A DNA stretch of 64,000 nucleotides from JBKBIP01 sp046297495. Lineage in GTDB: Bacteria; Planctomycetota; Planctomycetia; Gemmatales; Gemmataceae. The translations under genes and the position numbers were made by a program. The stretch spans positions 62,001-126,000 of the forward strand of contig JBKBIP010000012.1 of the NCBI GenBank assembly GCA_046297495.1, in the 5' to 3' direction. Below, piece by piece: positions 26,859-35,719 of the stretch (position 1 is its first letter; the number at the start of each line of letters is the position of its first letter). Below the pieces are notes generated by a model. The model was not told the origin of the DNA. It saw nothing but the letters and a program-made list of their open reading frames with translations, and did not search any database.

Positions 26859-26886
26859 TTGACAGCGTCATCTTAACTCTTAGTAT
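26859..26886 (+). promoter_or_regulatory. Sigma-70-type promoter for the plus-strand pseudopilin gene
   Basis: TTGACA (26859-26864), 16 bp, TAGTAT (26881-26886). A mirror-image partner follows: ATACTAA (26906-26912) and TGTCAA (26914-26919) invert TTAGTAT (26880-26886) and TTGACA. The region is therefore palindromic at long range and may serve both divergent genes. Confidence 0.45.
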
Positions 26887-27010
26887 GACGAAACTGAAAT
26901 TTGTAATACTAAATGTCAAAGCCATCGTCCATCAAAAAAAAATCGCTCTTGGACTTTTCAGGTTGGACATTGCGATGTCCCAACGTGGCTTTTCAACAAG
27001 GAGCAACACG

Positions 27011-27811
27011 ATGCGAGTACACCGTCCACGACCAAGCCGGCGAACGGGTTTGACCTTGTCGGAATTGGTGGTCGTTCTGGTGATCTTGGCCGCCACCGCC
27101 GCGCTGGTGATACCTCGTTTGGGCTTTATGAAGGATCAGTCCAACATGGCCACCGGCGCTGCTGGGGCCGCCGACGTGATGAGCAATCTCGAACAGTTCA
27201 AACTGACAACGGGCAATTATCCGCAGCTGATGGACTCGTTGATCGAGACGGGGGGAACGAACGTGCTTTCGACCCTGTGGTTCCATCCGGGCGCGAGCGC
27301 GAGCGATTGGATCACTGTGGAGGACCTGGCCCCCGGCTATTTGGCTTCGTTACGACATGGGTTTGGCCGCTACCCGGACAGCAGCGGACAGTTCACGGTC
27401 GTGGATCATGATCCCAGTATTACCCCACCCGGCAACAGCGCCACGCAAACTTTAATCCGCCCGGTGACAGGCAGCAGCAGCAGCTTGGCCGTCGTGAACA
27501 CTGCCACGAGCCGAGGCCAAGCCATCGCCCAGGCCGCGGGGTATCCCACCGGTGTCCCGCCCGCCAACGTCCGCCTGGTGGCCCTGGGAGTCGGGCCGAT
27601 GTGCGAGGCGGTCGGGCGGACCATGGCCAGCGCGCCGCTCTATAGCGGCGTGGACCACAACGTCTATAACCGCTTCATCGCCATCTTCGCCGTGTACAAC
27701 AGCAACGACCGGGGTTATCCCGCCGAATTGCGGGCGGTGATCGACTCCAAGTACGGCGATGTCGGCAAAAACATCAATCAATATCGCACCATCGGACGCA
27801 GCCGCGATTGA
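27011..27811 (+). CDS. Prepilin-type secreted protein on the plus strand
   Basis: 266 aa. ATG 27011 has AAGGAG 7 bp upstream. The frame is open far upstream, but only this start gives a normal class III signal: RRTG|LTLSELVVVLVIL (Ser replaces the common Met/Ile before Glu+5). The C-terminal domain VALGVGPMCEAVGRT ... YNRFIAIFAVY ... AVIDSKYGD groups it with the paralogues at 14931, 23941 and 24982. It is the only pseudopilin gene here on the plus strand, apart from the main cluster and with its own promoter. Confidence 0.87.
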   Translation: MRVHRPRPSRRTGLTLSELVVVLVILAATAALVIPRLGFMKDQSNMATGAAGAADVMSNLEQFKLTTGNYPQLMDSLIETGGTNVLSTLWFHPGASASDWITVEDLAPGYLASLRHGFGRYPDSSGQFTVVDHDPSITPPGNSATQTLIRPVTGSSSSLAVVNTATSRGQAIAQAAGYPTGVPPANVRLVALGVGPMCEAVGRTMASAPLYSGVDHNVYNRFIAIFAVYNSNDRGYPAELRAVIDSKYGDVGKNINQYRTIGRSRD

Positions 27812-27898
27812 TGTCAAGCGGCAGACTGGTCCACAAGCGGAAGCGGCGGGGATCAACCCCGTCGCTCCGCCCCGATATGTCAACAGTCGTTGGATGGT

Positions 27899-27943
27899 GG
27901 ATTCATCGGTTCGCGCGGTGTGGGGCGTGCGCGAACCGATGAA
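27899..27943. repeat. Family-1 intergenic palindrome, copy E (best consensus)
   Basis: TTCATCGGTTCGCGC (27902-27916) and GCGCGAACCGATGAA (27929-27943) form a perfect 15-bp stem with a 12-nt loop. The element sits in the gap between the convergent genes ending at 27811 and 27967 and could end both transcripts. Confidence 0.88.
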
Positions 27944-27966
27944 GTCATTCCGTCCCTTTCGGCTCC

Positions 27967-28752
27967 TCATTCCACGAAGCGCGACGGCGGTAGCTCAAAC
28001 AGGTCTTGCCCGATCGCCGGGTCATCGTCGGTTGACGGCGGTGGGAACGGCGGCGGCGGAAACGGCGCTGGCTCCGGGTCGGGGAGCGCCTCGGCGCGTA
28101 ACGTATCGATGGCCTTGAGCAAATCCTCGAATTGCGGCTCGAACAAGCTGCCATTGGACTTGTAGCGCAGGCGTCCGAAGGTGTCGAAGACTACCAGGTT
28201 TGGCATATACGGCTGAATGCCGAAGTGCAGCCGCATCGTATCCGAATAGTCGAGCCAGACCGGCATGTCGGGGGACAGGCGGTTCATTTGTCGGCGAAAC
28301 GGTCCGCGAAATGGGGGAGTGACTTTGCCAATGACGGCAACCACGATGGCCCGCACGTCGGGGGAACGCGCGCCCGGCGGCACGCAGGGAAGCGGACGCA
28401 CCGGCGCTGCCTTGGCCTGTTCCGGCGGCAGACGCAGAACATCGGGATGATAATTGAGATACACCCGTTTGGCCAGTAAGCAACATTCTTGAACGCGTTC
28501 GGGATAGGCGTACAAGATCACCACCACATCCCCTTCCATCTCCGCCAAGCTGTGCAATCCCCGATATTGATCTTCCATGAACAAGGGAACGCGGGGACCC
28601 AGGAAGGTATGGCATAACGGCGGTTGCGGCAACGGCGGCGGCGGATTGGGTATCGGGGGTGGTCGCATCTGCGGCGGGGGCGGCCCCGCGCCAGGAAGCA
28701 ACGCCAAGCAGAGAGCGAACTGCCACAATACCACGCTCAGACAGGCTTCCAT
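27967..28752 (-). CDS. Proline-rich secreted protein with thioredoxin-like core
   Basis: 261 aa from ATG 28752. A signal peptide (LSVVLWQFALCLALLPGAG) is followed by a Pro-rich segment (PPPPQMRPPPIPNPPPP). The central part (DVVVILYAYPERVQECCLLAKRVYL and YMPNLVVFDTFGRLRYKSNG) has the strand-helix pattern of a thioredoxin/peroxiredoxin-like fold, with the Cys pair CC instead of CxxC. A second Pro-rich stretch closes the protein. Function unknown; a periplasmic redox or thiol-related role is a guess. Confidence 0.65.
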   Translation of the reverse strand: MEACLSVVLWQFALCLALLPGAGPPPPQMRPPPIPNPPPPLPQPPLCHTFLGPRVPLFMEDQYRGLHSLAEMEGDVVVILYAYPERVQECCLLAKRVYLNYHPDVLRLPPEQAKAAPVRPLPCVPPGARSPDVRAIVVAVIGKVTPPFRGPFRRQMNRLSPDMPVWLDYSDTMRLHFGIQPYMPNLVVFDTFGRLRYKSNGSLFEPQFEDLLKAIDTLRAEALPDPEPAPFPPPPFPPPSTDDDPAIGQDLFELPPSRFVE

Positions 28753-28786
28753 GCCACGCCCCTTTCCCGATCGGTCCGGCTCTCCA

Positions 28787-28853
28787 CCCCCTGGCGCCGT
28801 TTCCACACGGCGCGGCCAGAAAGTTCCTCCCGTTAGCCCGACGCGCCAGGGGG
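28787..28853. repeat. Inverted repeat with GCGCCAGG arms
   Basis: CCCCCTGGCGC (28787-28797) and GCGCCAGGGGG (28843-28853) pair perfectly. Inside lies GTTAGCCCG (28831-28839), which resembles the family-2 TTAGCG motif. It is 35 bp upstream of the start at 28752. Confidence 0.5.
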
Positions 28854-29017
28854 GGAGACCAAACTCAACCTATTACAGGCATATCCTATTTCGACCAATT
28901 CCTTGTCAATTCTTCCGTGATTGTGGAAAATTCCGAGCATGCGGCGCCAGCAAGTGCCACGCTTCCTCTTCCAAGTAACTTGTTTGGACTGGCTCTTGTC
29001 AAAATTGGTAATCAATC

Positions 29018-29551
29018 CTACGAATCGTTCCGGTAAAGAAACTCTGGCAACGGCATGCCAGCTTCTTGGGGTTCCAATTTGATGTTGGTGAGCGTGATGC
29101 TTTCCTGAGTGCCCAAGACTTGACGCGAGAAGAAGGTGACATGGCCATAGTCGGGGTCGAACTGCGCGCGCATGTAGGTCCGCTGCGGTAAGTCCAAAAA
29201 GCGCTGAATATCGTCGAACAGAGCTGGGACGCCATAATGGGGATGCAAGCGCGCTTGCAGCAGACGGCCCATTTGGTCTGGCTGGTCCTCGTGGTCCTTC
29301 ACCAAGACGGCCCGTACTTGGCCGTTGCGGACCCAAACCACCACCGTCTCGTTGACGCCCCCCTTCTTGGTGTATTGCAAGCGGTAGTTGCGCGGCCCGT
29401 GGGCTTCCCAGCGGGCGCGCGCCGCAGTCAACTGTTCCGGCGTCAGGCGCAAGCGCATGTTGTAACTGATCGGCACGGCAACCGCGACCACGGACAACAC
29501 GCCTAGCACGACGAAATACCAAATCCAACGGCGCGGTTTTCGTTCCGCCAT
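29018..29551 (-). CDS. DUF6174-like membrane-anchored or secreted protein
   Basis: 177 aa from ATG 29551 with GAGGAAG upstream. It has a basic N-terminus and one membrane helix (WIWYFVVLGVLSVVAVAVPIS), then LTAARARWEAHGPRNYRLQYTKKG, which matches the start of DUF6174 domains. VNETVVVWVRNGQVRAV and YMRAQFDPDYGHVTFFSRQ follow. The family has no known biochemical role that I can name. It is divergent from the csrA-receiver gene. Confidence 0.7.
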   Translation of the reverse strand: MAERKPRRWIWYFVVLGVLSVVAVAVPISYNMRLRLTPEQLTAARARWEAHGPRNYRLQYTKKGGVNETVVVWVRNGQVRAVLVKDHEDQPDQMGRLLQARLHPHYGVPALFDDIQRFLDLPQRTYMRAQFDPDYGHVTFFSRQVLGTQESITLTNIKLEPQEAGMPLPEFLYRNDS

Positions 29552-29876
29552 TCTCGTCTTCCTCTTTGGAAAGTGATGCGACTCAGCAAGTTGGAGAGCG
29601 TTGGCTTCTCGATGGCACCACGCGCCTGCCCGTTTCCCTGGAATGGCCACGGCCCCATATTCTCAGGAAACTTGCTCTTGCGTGGAATCGAGCGGTTTTG
29701 TAAAAATTACACTCCTCACAGTATGGAATGAGAAGGATTCTCGAACACGAACCCAGGAGGGGTAAGGTTGTTATTACTTTACTTATGCACCACGATAACC
29801 CCAAGGTAGGGGCATCACAGCTGGCGGGACTAATGACGGTCCTCTGGCTGTGATGGTGCTCGAAAGGAGACCCATC
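29552..29876. other. Divergent intergenic region, no element recognised
   Basis: 325 bp between the DUF6174-like gene and the CsrA-receiver gene. It is relatively AT-rich around 29700-29790 and must hold promoters for both, but no convincing -35/-10 pair or sigma-54 site was found. Confidence 0.4.
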
Positions 29877-30629
29877 ATGCTTGTACTATCACGCCGTGAG
29901 GGACAGCGCGTCCATTTCCCCACTCTTGATGTCTCGGTTGAAGTCCTCTTGATCAAAGGTAACCAAATTCGCCTGGGCATCCATGCTCCTGACGAGGTGC
30001 GCGTGCTCCGGGATGAATTGTTGCCCCAACAACTCCAAACATCATCGAAACCCAAGGATACCTCAGCGCGCTGTGCTTGGAATCACGACCAGCGCGGACG
30101 CATGAACTCGGCAATGATGGGGCTTTACCTCGCCGAGAAGCAGCTGCAAAACGGGTTGACAGGAGATGCCGAAACCACGTTGCGGGAAGCCATTCACGTG
30201 CTGGAATCCTTGGACCGCGACTTTGCCGCCAAAGAAACGGCTAAGACTAACCACGGCCGCCACGCCTTGCTGGTCGAGGATGACCTCAACGAAGAGGCCT
30301 TGCTCGCCAGCTATTTGCGGCTCAGTGGCTTTCAAGTCCATACGGTCCACGACGGCTACGAGGCCCTGGAATTTCTATCCCAGCACGACCGCCCCGATTT
30401 CGTGCTGCTTGATATGCGTTTACCGCGTTTGGACGGCCCTTCCACAGTGACCGCCATTCGCCGCAATCCCGCTTACGAGGGGTTGCGCATCTTCGCGGTG
30501 ACCGGCGCGGAGTCGGATGAACTGCGACGAACGTCCATGAATCCCATCGAAGTGGACGCTTGGTTTCGCAAGCCGGTCAACGCGGCGCGTCTGGTCGAGG
30601 CCATGAGCGCGATGCGTTCGACCAATTGA
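29877..30629 (+). CDS. CsrA-response-regulator receiver fusion
   Basis: 250 aa. ATG 29877 has AAAGGAGA upstream. Residues 1-60 are a CsrA domain: MLVLSRREGQRVHF, then VEVLLIKGNQIRLGIHAPDEVRVLRDEL, including the beta-strand pattern and the GI-AP-VRVLR segment used in RNA binding. A linker of about 65 residues with one helix pair follows. Residues about 130-248 are a receiver domain with acidic pair EDD (LLVEDDLNEE), phospho-acceptor VLLDMRLPRLDG, Thr in AVTGAES and Lys in FRKPVN. This suggests phosphorylation-controlled post-transcriptional regulation. It is convergent with the hybrid kinase gene. Confidence 0.9.
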   Translation: MLVLSRREGQRVHFPTLDVSVEVLLIKGNQIRLGIHAPDEVRVLRDELLPQQLQTSSKPKDTSARCAWNHDQRGRMNSAMMGLYLAEKQLQNGLTGDAETTLREAIHVLESLDRDFAAKETAKTNHGRHALLVEDDLNEEALLASYLRLSGFQVHTVHDGYEALEFLSQHDRPDFVLLDMRLPRLDGPSTVTAIRRNPAYEGLRIFAVTGAESDELRRTSMNPIEVDAWFRKPVNAARLVEAMSAMRSTN

Positions 30630-30648
30630 ACCGCCTGAGAAGCGTTGC

Positions 30649-30685
30649 GTGGGGCATGGCGTTTCCATGAGACAGCCTGCCCCAC
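30649..30685. terminator. Possible shared terminator hairpin
   Basis: GTGGGGCA (30649-30656) and TGCCCCAC (30678-30685) pair perfectly between two convergent genes (ends at 30629 and 30718). No T-run is present. Confidence 0.35.
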
Positions 30686-30717
30686 TTGGGGGGATGGGAA
30701 AACCCTTCGCCAAGTGC

Positions 30718-33700
30718 TCAGTGAACACTGAACGGATTGCGTTCTTGCACCTGCTGAAAGACGCGCTCCAGGTCCCTGCGTTTGAGCGGCTTGACCAGAT
30801 GTTCGTCAAAGCCCGCCTTCAGGACGGCTAGCCGGTCCTCGGGACGGCCATAGCCCGTCAAGGCCACCAGATATACTTCCTGGCCGAGACGAGAGCGGAC
30901 CTCCTGCGCCACTTGATAACCACTCAAGCCGGGTAAGCCGATATCGACAAAGGCCAGCCCCGGTCGAAATGACAAAATGGTTTCAAGACCTTCCTTGCCA
31001 TCCCGCACCGCTCGGACATCGACGCCATCCATTTTCAGCAGCGATTCCAACATTCGCCGGCTATCATCGTTGTCTTCGATTAATACCACTTTCCGGGATA
31101 CAGGGACAGCATCCACGGCAGGGGCTGGTTCAGCACTCGCCGCCCGTCCCCCCGTCATTTCGCCTGTCTTGCCCACGGGCAAGCGGATGATGAATTCACA
31201 GCCAGTGCCCGGTCCTTGGCTGTACGCCTGGACCGCGCCGCCGTGCAGCTGGGCGATAGCCTTGACCAAGGTGAGCCCCACACCCAGGCCGCCGTGGGAG
31301 CGATCCAAGGTGTCATTCGCTTGCACGAATAAATCAAACACTTTTTCCAACATCGTGGGAGAAATGCCCATGCCGGTGTCCTTGATGCGGATGACCACCT
31401 GGCCATTCTCTTGGTCCAGGCGCAGCGTGATACGCCCCCCTGACGGGGTATACTTCACGGCGTTCTTGAGTAAATTGACCATCATTTGCTGCAAGCGGGT
31501 GCTGTCGCCGATTATGGACAAATCGCCGACATTTTTCTCCAGGTCCAGAGTCAACGACTGTTGAGCCACGATCGGCCGAACCACGCGCACTGCTTCGTCG
31601 ATCACCTCCTGGAGATTGACCAATTCCTTGCGCAGATAGATTTTATCCTGGGTGATGCGTGACACGTCCAGCAAATCATCGAGCAAACGGCTCATTTGAT
31701 CGGCTTGCCGCTGAAGGACGTGGAGGGATTCCTGATGCTCCAGCGGGCTGGCCGAGTCCCGTTCCAGAACACCGACGGCGCTGATAATGGCTCCCAAGGG
31801 ATTGCGCAGCTCGTGTGACAACATGGCCAAAAAGCGATCGCGCTGTTCGACTGCTTCGCGCGCTTGCCGTTCGGCGTGTTTCAAGCGTGTCACATCCGTG
31901 GCGATGCCGCATATTCCGAGAATCTGTCGGTTGTCCTCGCGGTAGGGAAAAACCACCGCCAAGTAGGTATGGGGACCGTCGGGGCGTGGAATGACGACCT
32001 CGGCTTCCACCGCTTTCCCTTCGCCGAGTGCTTGACGATCGACGCGGGCTAGGGCGTCGGCGGTTTCTTGGGGAAAGATGTCATACGCGGTTTTGCCTAC
32101 TGGCTCGTAACCCGCTAACTTCTTAAAGGCTTCGTCCACCACCTGATACCGTCCTTGCAGGTCCTTGATGAAGACCAGATGCGGCGAATAGTTCAGAATG
32201 TTCGACAACTGCGCATCCTTGCGGCGAGCCTCGGCTTCGGCGCATTTCAAATTCGTTAAATCAATCAGCGTCAAGACCACGCCGTCGATGGGATTTTTGG
32301 CGCGATACGGCAGAATACGCAGCATGTAATGCCGTTGGTGATGATCTTGCACTTGCCGTTCAATGATATCGCCGGATTCCATGACCTTTAGAATGTCGTT
32401 CATGAGCGTGGGACAATCGATGCTGGTCGTGAATGTATCGATCCGTCGGCCGATGTCTTGCGGCAATAGATTGAAGGTCTCCGCCATGCGCGGCGTGAAT
32501 TTGCGGATACAGCGATTGCGATCCAGAAACAGCGTGTGGACCTGAGTGCTTTCCAACAGATTGTCCATGTCCGCCGTCAATTCGGTTAGCTCGGTGATCT
32601 TTTTTTGATACTCGGCGTTGACGGTGTATAGCTCCTCATTGACGGAATGGAGTTCCTCGTTGGTGCTTTGCAATTCCTCATTGGAGGCCACCAGCTCTTC
32701 GTTGGTCGCCTGGAGTTCCTCGTTGCTGGTCTCCATTTCCTCGATGGTGGCTTGCAGGTTTTCCTTCGTGTAGCGCAGTTCCGTTTCCAGGGATTCGATC
32801 TGCTCACGCGACGCTTGCCGGATGTTCACTTCAGAAGCGGAGAGCGGCGGCGGCGCGCCCCCTTGTTCTTCTAGAATAATCAGGGAGAAAAACGCATGAT
32901 GGCGCGGGTTCAAGAATGGGTTGATGGTTAGGTTGACCAACCGTTCTCCCTCGGCAAAGCGCACGCGCAGCCCCTTATAGGAAACAGGCGTTTTTTCCAA
33001 GCGGACTTGCGCCAGCGCGCCGCTCAGCACGGTTTTGAGATCGGCATCCACCATGTCGAGAATGTTTTTCGACAGCCGCCCTTTCTTCATGCGCAGATAC
33101 CGGTTGGCGTCGCCAAACACTTGCACTAATTCCAGATTTTCGTTGACGAGCAAACTGGAAGGCACGAACGCATCCAGCAGCGCGTCGTAGAGTCCAACCA
33201 AATCGGGACTGGGGCTTGTGACGGCGGTAGTCGCTAATCGCTCCGTCGGTAGCCGGGGCGGGACAGTGGCTGTCAACGGCTGGCGCATCTCGGGGGACAA
33301 ACGGATGTCTCGACGTTTGCGATAAATCTTCCAATGATTATCCACGGGGGTGAACTCATCGATCAGCTCCCCCGGCGTCTCGCTCGGACCTTGGAACAGA
33401 ATTCCTCCCGTCTTGAGGGCGAAATGGAACAACGACAGCACCTTTTTTTGGTAGGGGGGCTGGAGATAGATCAACATGTTGCGACAGGAGATCAGATCGA
33501 GCTTGGTGAAGGGGGCGTCCTTGATCACGTTATGTTGCGCGAAGACCACCATCTGCCGCAGCTGCGGCGCGATTTGATAGGCGCCGTTTTTGCGGATAAA
33601 AAAGCGTTCCAAGCGTTCTTGGCTCGTGTCGGCTAGTTGAACCTCCGAATAAATGCCCGCGCTGGCGGCATCGAGAGAAGCCCGGTGAACGTCCGTGGCG

Positions 33701-34788
33701 AAGATCTTCACATTGATGGGCCGCCCCAACCGTTCGATCCCCTCGTGAATCAAGATGGCCAAGGAATAAGCTTCCTCGCCGGTGGCGCAACCCACGCTCC
33801 AAGCGCGAAAGTCTTCTCCCGGCGCCAGCTTGAGAAGCAGCTCCGGCAGAATGTCGCGGCCCAAACGCTCGAAAGCCTCGTTGTCACGAAAGAACCGCGT
33901 CACGCCGATTAATAAGTCCTTGTACAGCGCGTTGAGTTCCCCCATGTCTTCGCGAAGTTTTTGCACGTAGTCGTCCAAACTGACGATGTGATTGAGCAGC
34001 ATCCGGCGATCAATGCGGCGGCCTACGGTGGTCAGCTTATAGTGCGAAAAATCGATGCGGTAAGCGTTGCGGAGCAAGCGGAAAATCGTCTCCAAAGCCG
34101 TTTCCGATAAGATTTCGAGATGGTCTTCGTCCGCCTTATCTTTCCACAACACGCGCTTGGCAAACTTCGTGAGAGCATCGGGAATTTTCTCTGGGGCTAA
34201 GACCAGATCGACCGCCCCCGTCTGGATGGCACTATTCGGCATGCCGTTGAACTTGGCCGTTTCGGGGTCCTGCACGATCACCAAGCCGCCGACTTCGTGA
34301 ATCTCCCGAATACCGCGCGAGCCGTCACTGCCAGTTCCGGACAAAATAATGCCCACGGCGTGCTCGCCCGCTTCCTGCGCGAGGGAACGGAAGAAGAGAT
34401 CAATCGGCAAGGCGACGGGCTGCTTCGGGTCCTTATCGGTCAACAACAGCCGGCCATTGACAATGATCATGTCCTTTTTGGGGGGGATCAAATATATGGC
34501 GTCGGCCTGCACTTGCATACTGTGCTCGACTCGGAAGATAGGGATTTTGGTCTTGCGCGCCAGCAGCTCGTCCATCAGGCTTTTGAAATCCGGGGACAAG
34601 TGCTGCACCACGACAAAGGCCATCCCCATATTCGCTGGCATGTTTTCAAAGAGCCGTTCCAGCGCCTCCAGGCCGCCGGCTGAGGCGCCAATGCCGACAA
34701 TGTAAAATGGATCACGTGGCGTGCTTGGTTCTGGAGTTTCCGCAGATTCGATCATCGGCGTTTCTGGACGAGTCACGTTCTCGCTCAT
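30718..34788 (-). CDS. CheB-CheR-PAS-histidine kinase-receiver hybrid
   Basis: 1356 aa. Approximate layout by residue: CheB methylesterase 22-216 (GASAGGLEAL, VVQHLSP, SGTGSDGSRG triad motifs); CheR methyltransferase 226-482 (GCATGEEAYSLAI); PAS-like 540-650; coiled coil 652-733 with repeated SNEELQ/TNEEL units; two PAS domains 735-970; HisKA near 985-1050 (LSHELRNPLGA, phospho-His about 991); HATPase 1106-1207; receiver 1231-1352 (FVDIGLPGLSG, LTGYG, LVKPLK). Such fusions are soluble sensors that probably link chemoreceptor-type methylation chemistry to phosphorelay. AAAGGAT precedes the start. Confidence 0.93.
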   Translation of the reverse strand: MSENVTRPETPMIESAETPEPSTPRDPFYIVGIGASAGGLEALERLFENMPANMGMAFVVVQHLSPDFKSLMDELLARKTKIPIFRVEHSMQVQADAIYLIPPKKDMIIVNGRLLLTDKDPKQPVALPIDLFFRSLAQEAGEHAVGIILSGTGSDGSRGIREIHEVGGLVIVQDPETAKFNGMPNSAIQTGAVDLVLAPEKIPDALTKFAKRVLWKDKADEDHLEILSETALETIFRLLRNAYRIDFSHYKLTTVGRRIDRRMLLNHIVSLDDYVQKLREDMGELNALYKDLLIGVTRFFRDNEAFERLGRDILPELLLKLAPGEDFRAWSVGCATGEEAYSLAILIHEGIERLGRPINVKIFATDVHRASLDAASAGIYSEVQLADTSQERLERFFIRKNGAYQIAPQLRQMVVFAQHNVIKDAPFTKLDLISCRNMLIYLQPPYQKKVLSLFHFALKTGGILFQGPSETPGELIDEFTPVDNHWKIYRKRRDIRLSPEMRQPLTATVPPRLPTERLATTAVTSPSPDLVGLYDALLDAFVPSSLLVNENLELVQVFGDANRYLRMKKGRLSKNILDMVDADLKTVLSGALAQVRLEKTPVSYKGLRVRFAEGERLVNLTINPFLNPRHHAFFSLIILEEQGGAPPPLSASEVNIRQASREQIESLETELRYTKENLQATIEEMETSNEELQATNEELVASNEELQSTNEELHSVNEELYTVNAEYQKKITELTELTADMDNLLESTQVHTLFLDRNRCIRKFTPRMAETFNLLPQDIGRRIDTFTTSIDCPTLMNDILKVMESGDIIERQVQDHHQRHYMLRILPYRAKNPIDGVVLTLIDLTNLKCAEAEARRKDAQLSNILNYSPHLVFIKDLQGRYQVVDEAFKKLAGYEPVGKTAYDIFPQETADALARVDRQALGEGKAVEAEVVIPRPDGPHTYLAVVFPYREDNRQILGICGIATDVTRLKHAERQAREAVEQRDRFLAMLSHELRNPLGAIISAVGVLERDSASPLEHQESLHVLQRQADQMSRLLDDLLDVSRITQDKIYLRKELVNLQEVIDEAVRVVRPIVAQQSLTLDLEKNVGDLSIIGDSTRLQQMMVNLLKNAVKYTPSGGRITLRLDQENGQVVIRIKDTGMGISPTMLEKVFDLFVQANDTLDRSHGGLGVGLTLVKAIAQLHGGAVQAYSQGPGTGCEFIIRLPVGKTGEMTGGRAASAEPAPAVDAVPVSRKVVLIEDNDDSRRMLESLLKMDGVDVRAVRDGKEGLETILSFRPGLAFVDIGLPGLSGYQVAQEVRSRLGQEVYLVALTGYGRPEDRLAVLKAGFDEHLVKPLKRRDLERVFQQVQERNPFSVH

Positions 34789-34821
34789 GGTGTATATCCT
34801 TTCCGAGACGCGATCCTTGAT

Positions 34822-35034
34822 TCATCCGTGGATGTTGTCAATGATCTTGTCCAACAGTACCACACGAATCATTATGACAGTCAATAAACCATAAATATCG
34901 TGCAGTCGCCCAGCGTGCCCGCGTCTGGGTGAATGGGCCACTTCTAGCGATGCCGCCGCTGGGGGAGCCGTTTGGCCACAGCCCACTATCAACACCAAAC
35001 TGCCAGCCAGCAGTCCATAATCCAGTCGTCGCAT
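34822..35034 (-). CDS. Small putative lipoprotein (70 aa)
   Basis: MRRLDYGLLAGSLVLIVGC is a lipoprotein signal with the lipidation Cys at residue 19. The remaining 50 residues show no known domain. AGGAGAG is correctly placed before the ATG at 35034, which supports a real gene. The C-terminal half is hydrophobic in a way that may be chance. It is upstream of and on the same strand as the hybrid kinase. Confidence 0.5.
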   Translation of the reverse strand: MRRLDYGLLAGSLVLIVGCGQTAPPAAASLEVAHSPRRGHAGRLHDIYGLLTVIMIRVVLLDKIIDNIHG

Positions 35035-35250
35035 GGTGAATCTCTCCTGATGCTGCTTTGGTAAGAACCATCTCGTCGAAATGCGGCCGCCTTCCTCCCG
35101 CCGTGTCCTGGATCATCCTACTGGCGAGCATAACAGATGCCAGCTTGGAAAGTTTTCATAGAACAATGGTTAGTTATCCTATTATAGACCAGTGTTGTCT
35201 CATAACACGTAGGCTTCGGGATTGTTTCCCACACCATCGAGGAAACCGCC

Positions 35251-35652
35251 GTGGAACAACTGGGATCGACGTTGCTGGAATTGCTCTGGGTCTTGCTGGA
35301 GTTGGCGCGTGAGCTGGCGGCGCTGGGATTGCAATACGCGCTGCTGATCGCTTGGGTGGCTTGGTGGCTATGTGGCGCCAACTGGAAGAAGATTTGGCCC
35401 GTGTTGGCTCAAGGGGCATGGCTGCCACTGGTACTTCTGATGGTCGCCGGCGCGTTGGTTTGGTCGCAGCTGGCCCCCAGCGCTTGCACCTGTCTGGGCT
35501 TCGTGACGGTGGGGAATTTCTGGTGGCAACTCGGCGCCGTCGGCTTGCTGGCGGCATCGGCCCTGTTGTGCGGCTGGCTGCAAGGAGTCCTACAATGGAC
35601 GCCGCCGGAAATCGATCTGGAACCCCCCGCCGCCGAACATGGGCATCATTGA
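35251..35652 (+). CDS. Small integral membrane protein, unknown
   Basis: 133 aa with a GTG start at 35251 and GAGG 8 bp upstream. It has about three hydrophobic helices: ELAALGLQYALLIAWVAWWL, GAWLPLVLLMVAGALVW and WWQLGAVGLLAASALLCGWL. A CTCLG motif lies between helices two and three and a His-rich end (AEHGHH) closes the protein. Cys pair plus terminal His could bind metal or haem. I do not recognise the family. Confidence 0.65.
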   Translation: MEQLGSTLLELLWVLLELARELAALGLQYALLIAWVAWWLCGANWKKIWPVLAQGAWLPLVLLMVAGALVWSQLAPSACTCLGFVTVGNFWWQLGAVGLLAASALLCGWLQGVLQWTPPEIDLEPPAAEHGHH

Positions 35653-35719
35653 GAAACGATCCATCATTTTCCCGATGGGGATGGTGGCGGTATCGTTTCA
35701 CGCTCACCGATGAATTTCC

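Noticed and set aside
34805..34840. GATTCATCC-GT-GGATG near the hybrid kinase start as a family-1 copy
   Set aside because: Only the GATTCATC word is shared; the short palindrome lacks the GGTTCGCGC core and the right arm.
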